The position numbers were made by a program, and so were the translations under genes. The notes beneath the pieces are model-generated. The model did no database searches, was not told where the DNA came from, and worked only from the letters and a program-made list of their open reading frames with translations. A stretch of DNA of 64,000 nt from Clostridia bacterium (GTDB taxonomy: Bacteria; Bacillota; Clostridia; Christensenellales; Aristaeellaceae), in the NCBI GenBank assembly GCA_017428385.1, contig JAFRQX010000019.1, positions 62,001 to 126,000 on the forward strand, in the 5' to 3' direction. This document shows, in pieces, positions 9,169 through 16,271 of this stretch; within the stretch, counting starts at the first letter, position 1, and each line of letters opens with the position of its first letter.

Positions 9169-10290
9169 TCAGATAACCACATTCTTGGCAATCACAATCG
9201 GATAGGCTTCCGGTCCAATCAGTTTCGTATTCTTTTTGATTACAGTCTGCTTGTCCAGGATACAATTTTCTATATAAGCGCCTTCCTGTACCTGACCGTC
9301 CTGCATGATAATGCAGTTCTTCACATGAGCATTCGGTGCTACTCGAACGCCTCTGAACAGTACGCTGTTTTCAATCTTTCCTTCGATCTGACATCCGTCA
9401 GCAACAAGAGAATTGATCGAATGTGATTCCGCACTGTAAAATGCGGGCATTTCATCCCTGACCTTCGTAAATACCGGCAGTTCATCGATAAACAGTCTTT
9501 TCCTGATCTCCGGTTTCAGTATATCCATATTGAACTTGAAATAGCTCTGGACGGAATCGATATTCCAGCAGACGCCTGTGTATTCAAACGCGTTCACCTT
9601 GGCCTGTTTTTCCTGTACGAGTTTCAGGAGCAGATCCCTGGCGAGGTCATGCAGGCCATGTGCAACAGCTTTGTCAACAAGCTCTTTCAGGAATTCCCTC
9701 TTCATCAGGCAAACCTGCATAAAAGTGTTTTCATAATTCGGATGCGTTGGTTCAACTTCTATGTCTTTGACATTTCCTTCTTCATCCAGTGAGATATATG
9801 TTCCAAACTCGTCGCGTTTCATGGTGGGATCCTTTGTATACATCAGCGTAATATCCGCGCCTGTATTTTCATAAAACGCGATCATATCCTTGAAATGAGC
9901 ATTGTAAATGATGTTGCTGTTGCTGAGTACCACCAGTTCCTGTTTACTTCTGTTGAGGTAATCTGTATTGGAACGGAGTCCATCAAGCACGCCGGGATAC
10001 AAGCCGACATTTTCACGCGTCAGGAAAGGCGGCAGAATATGAAGCCCGTTCGTTTTTCCGTGAAGATCCCATTCTTTGCCTGAACCAAGATGGTCCATCA
10101 GACTGTGATAGTTCTTCTGCATGATAACACCGATGTTCTTCATACCGCCGTTTACCATGCTGGAAACGAGAAAATCGATTACGCGGAAACGACCTGCAAC
10201 AGGAAGTGCGGCAATAGCCCTGATGATTGTCAATTCGCGAAGCCGGGCATCATTTTCACCGGTATAAATAATCCCCATTACATCCTTCAT
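9169..10290 (-). CDS. glgD: glucose-1-phosphate adenylyltransferase subunit GlgD
   Basis: A 373-residue nucleotidyltransferase-like protein with an N-terminal Rossmann domain and a C-terminal left-handed beta helix of hexapeptide repeats (from about residue 285: SLVADGCQIEGKIENSV and onward). The glycine-rich loop is altered: it begins MKDVMGIIYTGENDARL instead of the [10 protein letters not shown] seen in GlgC. This is the hallmark of GlgD, the non-catalytic or regulatory partner of GlgC in Bacillota. Start ATG at 10290. It lies between glgC and glgA with gaps of 36 and 23 nt. Confidence 0.94.
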   Translation of the reverse strand: MKDVMGIIYTGENDARLRELTIIRAIAALPVAGRFRVIDFLVSSMVNGGMKNIGVIMQKNYHSLMDHLGSGKEWDLHGKTNGLHILPPFLTRENVGLYPGVLDGLRSNTDYLNRSKQELVVLSNSNIIYNAHFKDMIAFYENTGADITLMYTKDPTMKRDEFGTYISLDEEGNVKDIEVEPTHPNYENTFMQVCLMKREFLKELVDKAVAHGLHDLARDLLLKLVQEKQAKVNAFEYTGVCWNIDSVQSYFKFNMDILKPEIRKRLFIDELPVFTKVRDEMPAFYSAESHSINSLVADGCQIEGKIENSVLFRGVRVAPNAHVKNCIIMQDGQVQEGAYIENCILDKQTVIKKNTKLIGPEAYPIVIAKNVVI

Positions 10291-10326
10291 CTTTTATTAT
10301 CTTCCTTTCGTACAATTCGTCAGCAT

Positions 10327-11511
10327 TTAAAAAGTATAGGATTCATCAACCTGTGTGCCTGACGGAACTGAAACACCTGCAGGCAGTGTCACTCCCTGTC
10401 CGATTACAGCGATATTTCCGCTGTCTTCACCGATGATTGAGCCGGCGCCTACTGTTGCATTTTCAGCCACAATGGAACGGCGTACAATAGCGCCGCGCTT
10501 AATGATACTTCCCGGCATCACGACACTGTATTCAATGTCTGCCCCTTCTTCAACAACCACTCCGGCAAACAGAACTGAGTGATTCACTTTGCCATATACT
10601 TCACAGCCTTCAGTAATCAGTGTATCCGTGACGACCGCCCCCTCTGAAATATAATGGGGTGGCATGCCCGGATTTTTGGAATAGATGCGCCACTTTTTGT
10701 CATGCATGTTCATGGGCATCGGATTGTCTATAAGATCCATATTGGCCTCCCACAGGCTTTCTATGGTACCTACATCTTTCCAGTATCCGTTAAAATCGTA
10801 AGCGACAAGAACCTGTTTGTCTCTGAGCATATTGGGTATGATGTTTTTGCCAAAGTCATTGGAGCTGTTCTTGTCAGCTTCATCCTCTGTAAGATAATGG
10901 CGAAGTTTTTCCCATGTAAAGATATATACGCCCATGGAAGCTTTATTGCTTTTGGGATTCTGAGGTTTTTCCTCAAATTCAACAATTTTTCCGTCCGGAT
11001 CTGTATTCATGATTCCGAAACGAGATGCTTCTTCCCAGGGAACTTCACGTACTGCGATTGTTGCATCGGCTCCGTGGGAGATATGATAATCAAGCATCGC
11101 ATTATAATCCATTTTGTAAATGTGATCGCCGCTCAGTATGAGCACATAATCCGGGTGATACTGCTCAATAAATGCCATATTCTGATAAATGGCATTTGCG
11201 GTACCACGATACCATTCTCCGCTTTTTCCTTTCTGATAAGGCGGCAGTACGAAAACACCCCCGTTGGATATATCCAGATCCCAGGGTGCTCCGCTTCCGA
11301 TGTAAGCATTCAGTTCCAGGGGCTGGTACTGTGTCAGTACACCGACTGTGTCAATGCCGCTGTTGGTGCAGTTGCTCAGAGGGAAATCGATAATTCTGTA
11401 TTTTCCTCCATACGGAACAGCAGGTTTTGCAACATTTTTTGTCAGTATACCAAGACGGCTGCCCTGACCTCCAGCCAAAAGCATCGCAATGCAGGTCTTC
11501 TTTCTTAACAC
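10327..11511 (-). CDS. glgC: glucose-1-phosphate adenylyltransferase GlgC
   Basis: A 394-residue ADP-glucose pyrophosphorylase, the committed step of glycogen synthesis (ATP + glucose-1-P). It has [15 protein letters not shown] (residues 10-24), [31 protein letters not shown] with the metal-binding aspartate, and [12 protein letters not shown]-terminal hexapeptide repeats form the beta helix. The start is GTG at 11509-11511 with GAAGGAG 10 nt upstream. It is the first gene of glgC-glgD-glgA. No branching enzyme or phosphorylase gene is in this window. Confidence 0.96.
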   Translation of the reverse strand: MLRKKTCIAMLLAGGQGSRLGILTKNVAKPAVPYGGKYRIIDFPLSNCTNSGIDTVGVLTQYQPLELNAYIGSGAPWDLDISNGGVFVLPPYQKGKSGEWYRGTANAIYQNMAFIEQYHPDYVLILSGDHIYKMDYNAMLDYHISHGADATIAVREVPWEEASRFGIMNTDPDGKIVEFEEKPQNPKSNKASMGVYIFTWEKLRHYLTEDEADKNSSNDFGKNIIPNMLRDKQVLVAYDFNGYWKDVGTIESLWEANMDLIDNPMPMNMHDKKWRIYSKNPGMPPHYISEGAVVTDTLITEGCEVYGKVNHSVLFAGVVVEEGADIEYSVVMPGSIIKRGAIVRRSIVAENATVGAGSIIGEDSGNIAVIGQGVTLPAGVSVPSGTQVDESYTF

Positions 11512-11586
11512 GCTTTACACGCTCCTTCATTATGTGGAATATTGTTATTTCTTAGACCGTGGTTATGATACCCTTCTTGTTTAATT

Positions 11587-11616
11587 ATTTTACATTTTAC
11601 TGATTATATTCGTCAA
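11587..11616 (-). promoter_or_regulatory. candidate promoter for glgC-glgD-glgA
   Basis: Minus strand: TTGACG (11611-11616), 18 nt spacer, TAAAAT (11587-11592), about 70 nt before the glgC start, inside an AT-rich stretch shared with the divergent ECF sigma gene. Confidence 0.5.
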
Positions 11617-11654
11617 GTACTGATTCTTTTTTGTATATATACTGATAATACTGA

Positions 11655-11682
11655 TTGATCATTGGAAAACTTATGATATAAT
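11655..11682 (+). promoter_or_regulatory. candidate promoter for the ECF sigma operon
   Basis: TTGATC (11655-11660), 16 nt spacer, TATAAT (11677-11682) with a TG dinucleotide making an extended -10 (TGATATAAT). This looks like a housekeeping promoter; I did not recognise an autoregulatory ECF-type AAC/CGT promoter. Confidence 0.55.
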
Positions 11683-11772
11683 TATTTGCTGATTTTTTTA
11701 AAATATTTTTTAATTTTATTGGAATCAGAGAATCATTACACTCGTTGTATGTACGGAAGAGGTGAGAAAACA

Positions 11773-12297
11773 TTGTCCCTTCAGACTGAAATGTCCGGCA
11801 GCTCTTCCGGTTCTCTGTCTTTTGATCAGCTTTATGAGCTGTATGCAACAGACGTTCTTCGTGTATCCTATTACTATCTGGGCAATCGTGAAATGGCTGA
11901 AGACGTTACTCAGGATGTCTTTGTTAAGCTCATCACCAACAATCCCGTCCTTGAGGAAGGAAGGGAAAAGGCCTGGCTTCTGAAGGTTGCATTGAACCGT
12001 TGCAGGGATTTATGGCGCAGCTCCTGGATCAAGAAAGTGGTTTTGGGTCATCCCGGGTTTGAATGTTTTCCCGCGCCGGATGAAATAGGACAGATGGCTG
12101 ATCAGCAATCTCTTGCCGAAGCAGTCAATCGCCTGAAACCAGAGTTTAAGGAAGTTGTCCTTTTGTTCTACTATCAGGGCTTTAATGTTACAGAAATCGC
12201 TGATATGCTTCAGATCGCAGAAGGCACAGTTTCTTCCAGGTTAAGCAGAGCCAGAGACAAGCTACAGAAAGAATTGAAAGGAGATGATCAGCAGTGA
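11773..12297 (+). CDS. ECF-type RNA polymerase sigma factor
   Basis: A 174-residue sigma-70 family protein of the extracytoplasmic function group. It has only regions 2 and 4: FDQLYELYATDVLRVSYYYL and AEDVTQDVFVKLI (region 2, about residues 17-60), then LKPEFKEVVLLFYYQGFNVT and TEIADMLQIAEGTVSSRLSR (region 4, about 115-160). The start is judged to be TTG at 11773-11775, with AGAGGTGAG 6 nt upstream; an in-frame ATG at 11749 lacks a ribosome site. The stop overlaps the GTG of the next gene, a single-span membrane protein that looks like its anti-sigma factor. The stimulus is unknown. Confidence 0.9.
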   Translation: MSLQTEMSGSSSGSLSFDQLYELYATDVLRVSYYYLGNREMAEDVTQDVFVKLITNNPVLEEGREKAWLLKVALNRCRDLWRSSWIKKVVLGHPGFECFPAPDEIGQMADQQSLAEAVNRLKPEFKEVVLLFYYQGFNVTEIADMLQIAEGTVSSRLSRARDKLQKELKGDDQQ

Positions 12298-12833
12298 TTC
12301 AACCCGAGGAACTTCGTTCAGCCACAGACAAAGCTTTATATGGCCTGACTGCAGATGAGTCTCTGAAACAAAGAATTCTTCTTAAGGCTTCCCAAACCAC
12401 TGAAACCCGTCGCGACAGCGTATTTCGTCCAGTCATGAAGCTTTGTGCTGTTGTCGGCGTTTTACTGCTCATGGTTGTAGCTTTGAACAGTGTGCGTCCG
12501 CTCTCCCCTTCCACACCCGGCGAAATGAATGTTTTTGCAGCCGGTGGAAAGGATACTGCCGGAACGCCATTTTCCCAGATTGACATCAAAAAAGTGGCCG
12601 GCATATCCATTGGCAGCGTTGATTATCAGGATGAAGCGCGGTGTGCTGAAATGATTCGCATGCTGCAGTCCGAATCAAAAGAGACTGATGTGGAAATACC
12701 TGACAACGGTGAACGGATTGTCATCCGGATGGAAGACGGAAAAGAATATGCATTCTGCATCAATGAACCTTATGTTTTCAATGATGAGAAATGCTGGACA
12801 TGCAGCGGATTGTTCACATTGCTGCAGAAATAA
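12294..12833 (+). CDS. putative membrane anti-sigma factor
   Basis: A 179-residue protein with a charged cytoplasmic N-terminal part (residues 1-45), one strong transmembrane segment (about 47-65, LCAVVGVLLLMVVALNSV), and an outside domain of about 110 residues containing IKKVAGISIGSVDY and three cysteines, two of them in CWTC near the C terminus. No known sensor domain or zinc-binding anti-sigma motif (HxxxCxxC) is evident. It starts with GTG overlapping the sigma stop (GTGA), so the pair is translationally coupled, the usual sigma/anti-sigma layout. The anti-sigma role is inferred from layout and topology, not from a recognised family signature. Confidence 0.65.
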   Translation: MIQPEELRSATDKALYGLTADESLKQRILLKASQTTETRRDSVFRPVMKLCAVVGVLLLMVVALNSVRPLSPSTPGEMNVFAAGGKDTAGTPFSQIDIKKVAGISIGSVDYQDEARCAEMIRMLQSESKETDVEIPDNGERIVIRMEDGKEYAFCINEPYVFNDEKCWTCSGLFTLLQK

Positions 12834-12855
12834 ATATTTAGTGTTGTTTTTAAAC

Positions 12856-12893
12856 AAACGGCTGTTTCTGAAGATCAGAAACAGCCGTTTTCT
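12856..12893 (+). terminator. intrinsic terminator overlapping the sigH stop
   Basis: A 16 bp inverted repeat (12856-12871 with 12875-12890) followed by a short T tract ends the ECF operon. The right arm is the reverse complement of the last codons of sigH (Asn-Gly-Cys-Phe-stop), so sigH coding sequence doubles as part of the terminator. Confidence 0.7.
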
Positions 12894-13600
12894 TCAAGAT
12901 ACTTCTCAAGTTTTCTCTTTACTCTTTGTAATGCATTGTCTATAGATTTGACATGTCTGCCAAGAGTTTCTGCGATTTCCTGATAGCTCTTACCGTCAAG
13001 ATACGCAGCCAGAACTTCCTGCTCCAACCCGGATAGAACCTCGTTGATTTTCCTGTGTATATTACCCAGGTTCTCCTGATTGATGATCATTTCTTCCGGA
13101 TTGCCGCTGTTACCCTCCATGATGATATCAAGAAGAGTTCTGTCGCTTTCTTCATCATATAAAGGCTTATTCAATGATACATAGCTGTTCAGCGGTATAT
13201 GTTTCTGTCTGGTGGCCGTCTTGATCGCCGTAATAATCTGTCTTGTTATGCATAATTCAGCAAAAGCCCGGAATGAACTGAGTTTTTCCTGTTTATAGTC
13301 ACGGATTGCTTTATACAACCCTATCATGCCTTCCTGGACGATGTCTTCGTGATCAGCGCCGATCAGAAAATAGCTTCTGGCTTTGGACCTGACAAAATTT
13401 TTGTATTTGTTCAGAAGAAATTCTTCCGCCATTGTATCGCCATCATGGCAGAGCTGTACAATCTCTTCATCGGAATATCCGCTGAACCTTTCCCTGAACG
13501 GAATAATCTCTTCTCCGTTTTCGATATCCTCAATTCTCTCAGGATGATTGTTCATTCTTCCTTCATTTATATCAGAAGTTTTCGAATTGTTGTATTCCAT
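12875..13600 (-). CDS. sigH: RNA polymerase sigma factor SigH (early sporulation/stationary phase)
   Basis: A 241-residue sigma-30/SigH homologue. Region 2 shows EEFLLNKYKNFVRSKARSYF, EDIVQEGMIGLYKAIRDY and FRAFAELCITRQIITAIKTA; region 4 near the C terminus shows GLEQEVLAAYLDGKSYQEIA and HVKSIDNALQRVKRKL. These match SigH, which drives stationary-phase and sporulation-entry genes. The N terminus is about 25 residues longer than usual (MEYNNSKTSDINEG...). ATG at 13600 with GGAG 8 nt upstream. It sits downstream of mrnC, thyX and rlmB, as in many Bacillota, but without the usual yacP (rae1) gene between rlmB and sigH. Confidence 0.94.
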   Translation of the reverse strand: MEYNNSKTSDINEGRMNNHPERIEDIENGEEIIPFRERFSGYSDEEIVQLCHDGDTMAEEFLLNKYKNFVRSKARSYFLIGADHEDIVQEGMIGLYKAIRDYKQEKLSSFRAFAELCITRQIITAIKTATRQKHIPLNSYVSLNKPLYDEESDRTLLDIIMEGNSGNPEEMIINQENLGNIHRKINEVLSGLEQEVLAAYLDGKSYQEIAETLGRHVKSIDNALQRVKRKLEKYLEENGCF

Positions 13601-13632
13601 AAGAGCAACTCCAGTTTATTTTGTGTCTCTCA

Positions 13633-14550
13633 TTATTGTCTGCATTCAAGGACACGATACATCATGATACCGGCAGCTACAGAAGCATTCAGGCTCTCTA
13701 TTTTCCCTTTCATAGGAAGCGATACGGCATAATCGCATTTTTCTGCAACCAGACGGCTGATACCATCTTCTTCTGCCCCGATAACCAGCGCAACGCCTCC
13801 TGTGAAGTCTGTTTTCCTGTAATCATTTCCATTCATCGTTACAGCATAGAGCCAGATATTCTTTTCCTGGAGATATTCAATGGTGCGGGCCAGGTTGCTC
13901 ACTCTTGCGACTTTTACATATTCAACAGCACCGGCAGAAGACTTGACGGCTGACGGTGTAAGGCCGACACTTCTGTGCTGGGGAATAATGATACCATGTG
14001 CACCAGTACACTCAGCTGTCCGGATGATCGCCCCCAGATTATGGGGATCTGTAATTCCATCCAGCAGTATAAGGAATGGATCCTCACCTTTTTCAGCGGC
14101 TGCATTCAGAATGTCATCCAGGGAAGAATACTGATAGGCTGATGCAAAAGCGATCAGTCCCTGATGATTGGGAGCAATTGCATCAAGTCTCGATTTTTCA
14201 ACTACCTGTATCTGTATCTTCTGTTCTTTTGCCTTCTGGACTATTTCCCTCGCCGATCCAGACAGTTCTCCCTTCTGGACGAGCAGTTTTTCCAGATCGT
14301 GGTGATTTTTCAATGCTTCCCGAATCGGATTTCTGCCTGTAAGAATATATTCATTATTCTGTTCTGTTCTTTCATTCGAATTCATCCGCGTTTCATGGGT
14401 CTTGTATTCGAACTGCTGATAGCTTCGCGGTGCGGTGTTATCTTTATCAGCTGCTCTTTCATGGCTGTATGAATGCTTTTTTTCCGAGACGTTTTTCTGT
14501 ATGCGTCTTCCGTATGTTTTTACTGCATTCTTTTTGGAATCAAACGCCAT
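13633..14550 (-). CDS. rlmB: 23S rRNA (guanosine-2'-O)-methyltransferase RlmB (TrmH family)
   Basis: A 305-residue SpoU/TrmH-type methyltransferase. A charged N-terminal extension (residues 1-60, rich in Lys, His and Glu) precedes the substrate-binding domain ILTGRNPIREALKN (near 69-82). The SPOUT domain follows with LLDGITDPHNLGAIIRTAE, SSAGAVEYVKVARVSNL, VALVIGAEEDGISRLV and SLPMKGKIESLNASVAAGI, the knotted SAM site. Members methylate G2251 of 23S rRNA. The ATG overlaps the thyX stop region and AAGGAGG lies inside thyX. The poorly conserved N-terminal 60 residues look disordered. Confidence 0.92.
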   Translation of the reverse strand: MAFDSKKNAVKTYGRRIQKNVSEKKHSYSHERAADKDNTAPRSYQQFEYKTHETRMNSNERTEQNNEYILTGRNPIREALKNHHDLEKLLVQKGELSGSAREIVQKAKEQKIQIQVVEKSRLDAIAPNHQGLIAFASAYQYSSLDDILNAAAEKGEDPFLILLDGITDPHNLGAIIRTAECTGAHGIIIPQHRSVGLTPSAVKSSAGAVEYVKVARVSNLARTIEYLQEKNIWLYAVTMNGNDYRKTDFTGGVALVIGAEEDGISRLVAEKCDYAVSLPMKGKIESLNASVAAGIMMYRVLECRQ

Positions 14551-15303
14551 TTATGCTTCCTCCTTACGTGACCGGATTAATACTTCCCTGTTTTTGCGGA
14601 TTTCCGGGGCCATACCGCATGTTTTTTCGCCTTCGGGGCATTTCCCCCTTATACACGCAGGACCGGCATCCATAAATAGTGCTGGTGCAATATCAAAGCA
14701 TATTTTGAACATTTCTTCAGCCATTCTTCTGATTTCCCACTGTGCTCTGTTGCACATTCTCAATGAGAAGAAATGCCGAAGTTCACGTACATTCATTGTC
14801 ACAACAAGTCTTGTTTCACAGGCATTCGGAAGCACAAAACGGGCATCTTCATTGGACTTTTCACCTTTTCCAAGCTTTTTCTGCCACTCAACATACCAGG
14901 ATTCAATCGTATCCATTTGTTTCTGATATTCCTGTACAGCCTCTTCGCCAAGTGCGGCAATACTGTCAGGCATAATAAAACCAAATCCGTTCTCATAGGA
15001 TACATATCGTTGGCTTTGAACAGAAAAACTGGCGATGCGATGTCTTGTCAGCTGGGCAAGAAGTACTCGGCTGACTCCTTCAACACCAAAGGAAAACGTG
15101 ACGTGTTCCAGCACAGATTCATGTCCCATTCCCATCAGTTTTTCAATGAAAGCAGATTGATCCTTCTGTGATATTTTTTCTTTCAGATCTTCTATTGTCG
15201 ATTTTGAGTAACACAATTTCGCACTCAGTGCAATCGTTTCTTCCGGTGAAAGGGTGTGACGGAGAAGGATTACTTTCAGTTTTTTCTGTTCAGCCAATTT
15301 CAT
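14551..15303 (-). CDS. thyX: FAD-dependent thymidylate synthase
   Basis: A 250-residue ThyX, which makes dTMP from dUMP using FAD and methylene-THF. The signature RHRIASFSVQSQRY is present near residues 86-99, preceded by HESVLEHVTFSF and followed by ETRLVVTMNVRELRHFFSLR. The ATG at 15301-15303 is kept as start, but AGAGGTGA abuts it; a TTG two codons later (15295-15297) has better spacing (about 9 nt). It overlaps the mrnC end by 14 nt and leads into rlmB. Confidence 0.95.
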   Translation of the reverse strand: MKLAEQKKLKVILLRHTLSPEETIALSAKLCYSKSTIEDLKEKISQKDQSAFIEKLMGMGHESVLEHVTFSFGVEGVSRVLLAQLTRHRIASFSVQSQRYVSYENGFGFIMPDSIAALGEEAVQEYQKQMDTIESWYVEWQKKLGKGEKSNEDARFVLPNACETRLVVTMNVRELRHFFSLRMCNRAQWEIRRMAEEMFKICFDIAPALFMDAGPACIRGKCPEGEKTCGMAPEIRKNREVLIRSRKEEA

Positions 15304-15703
15304 TCACCTCTTCTATAATAGTCACCAGTTCACTGATCCTGTCATTCTGTCCTGTCAGATACAGGTATCCAAACAATGCTTCAAATCCTGTTGAGGCGGC
15401 ATATTCATCCGGATCCTGGTTCCGGGGCGCTGAATGCTTTGCGTGAGCATTCCTTCCTCTTCTGACAATTTCTGACTCGGTTTCGTCCAGTTCTTCCTGG
15501 ATTTTCTGTAAAATCATTGCCTGCGAATGCGCATTTACAAGACTGACACATTCTTTATGCATATGACGTACATTGTATCTTTTCATAATCAGTTTATATC
15601 TTACAATCAGTTCCCATACTGAATCTCCGATATAAGCAAGCTGCAGCGCATTCAGCTGCAGTGCTTCATGCTTATCCATTACTTTTCCGAACCGAAGACT
15701 CAA
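15290..15703 (-). CDS. mrnC: Mini-ribonuclease 3
   Basis: A 137-residue Mini-III RNase, an RNase III catalytic domain without the double-stranded RNA-binding domain; family members process 23S rRNA precursors. The start of the catalytic domain is ALQLAYIGDSVWELIVRY with the active-site aspartate, and the second acidic patch is ASTGFEALFGYLYLTG. The TTG at 15701-15703 is taken as start because GGAGGT lies 7 nt upstream; a TTG further upstream overlaps that site. It heads the mrnC-thyX-rlmB-sigH run, with an extended -10 TGGTATAAT upstream. In B. subtilis cysS precedes mrnC; here cysS is elsewhere (62784 onward). Confidence 0.92.
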   Translation of the reverse strand: MSLRFGKVMDKHEALQLNALQLAYIGDSVWELIVRYKLIMKRYNVRHMHKECVSLVNAHSQAMILQKIQEELDETESEIVRRGRNAHAKHSAPRNQDPDEYAASTGFEALFGYLYLTGQNDRISELVTIIEEVNEIG

Positions 15704-15797
15704 ATGACTGACCTCCAAGATATATTTAGATTATTATACCATATTCTGTGTTTAGAATAAATATTATCCTCTTCTATAAATTTCATAAAAAAGATAC

Positions 15798-15825
15798 TTG
15801 ACAGCTTCAGAATAATGTGTATAAT
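15798..15825 (+). promoter_or_regulatory. promoter of tRNA-Lys
   Basis: TTGACA (15798-15803), 16 nt spacer, TATAAT (15820-15825); the predicted start falls about 10 nt before the tRNA. Confidence 0.8.
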
Positions 15826-15841
15826 AACGTTTGTTGTCCGG

Positions 15842-15914
15842 GCACCATTAGCTCAGTTGGTAGAGCACCTGACTCTTAATCAGGGTGTCTAGGGTTCGAG
15901 TCCCTAATGGTGTA
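15842..15914 (+). tRNA. tRNA-Lys (anticodon CTT)
   Basis: A 73 nt cloverleaf: acceptor GCACCAT pairs with ATGGTGT (one G-U pair at the end), D arm AGCTCAGTTGGTAGAGC, anticodon arm CTGA-CTCTTAA-TCAG with anticodon CTT, T arm with GGTTCGAGTCC. No CCA is encoded. It reads AAG codons. Confidence 0.95.
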
Positions 15915-15917
15915 CAG

Positions 15918-15950
15918 AGCTGGAAGCAGAAAGCTTCCAGCTTATTTTTT
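15918..15950 (+). terminator. terminator after tRNA-Lys
   Basis: 10 bp stem (15918-15927 with 15933-15942) followed by a long T run. Confidence 0.85.
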
Positions 15951-15971
15951 TTGTTTTTTGCAATAAAGAAC

Positions 15972-15999
15972 AGCGGTCTGCATCTATATGCAGACCGCT
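15972..15999 (-). terminator. probable terminator of the ferredoxin gene
   Basis: A 12 bp inverted repeat (15972-15983 with 15988-15999) just downstream of the ferredoxin stop; the minus-strand T tract is interrupted (TTCTTTATT), so it is weaker than the others. Confidence 0.55.
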
Positions 16000-16016
16000 T
16001 TCAATTTCAGTTGTGA

Positions 16017-16187
16017 TCAGGCCTGAGCGGGTGCACCCACAGGGCAGGTCTCAGCACAAGCACCGCATTCGATGCAGGTGTCAGGATTGATTTCGTATTT
16101 GCCGTCACCTTCGCTGATTGCGGATACGGGGCATTCAGCAGCACAAGCGCCGCAGCTGATGCATTCATCAGAAATTTTGTAAGCCAT
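16017..16187 (-). CDS. 2[4Fe-4S] ferredoxin
   Basis: A 56-residue clostridial-type ferredoxin, cytoplasmic electron carrier. Two cluster-binding motifs are visible: CISCGACAAECP (residues 9-20) and CIECGACAETCP (about 38-49), each CxxCxxCxxxCP, giving two [4Fe-4S] centres in a pseudo-twofold repeat. The sequence starts MAYKISDE, as in typical clostridial ferredoxins. The ATG follows GAGGAGG. It is a monocistronic gene with its own promoter, which lies against the end of ricT, and a hairpin after it. Confidence 0.96.
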   Translation of the reverse strand: MAYKISDECISCGACAAECPVSAISEGDGKYEINPDTCIECGACAETCPVGAPAQA

Positions 16188-16238
16188 AAAACTAACCTCC
16201 TCATATTTGTCCGCGCTGTCATGCGTGAAACTATAGAA

Positions 16239-16267
16239 AGTATATCATCGAACAAATTGAAAATCAA
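16239..16267 (-). promoter_or_regulatory. promoter of the ferredoxin gene
   Basis: Minus strand TTGATT (16262-16267), 17 nt spacer, TATACT (16239-16244), ending 5 nt short of the ricT stop codon. Confidence 0.7.
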
Positions 16268-16271
16268 TATA

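Noticed and set aside
10654-11508. 284-residue plus-strand frame
   Set aside because: Antisense shadow of glgC; hydrophobic patches arise from the reversed codons.
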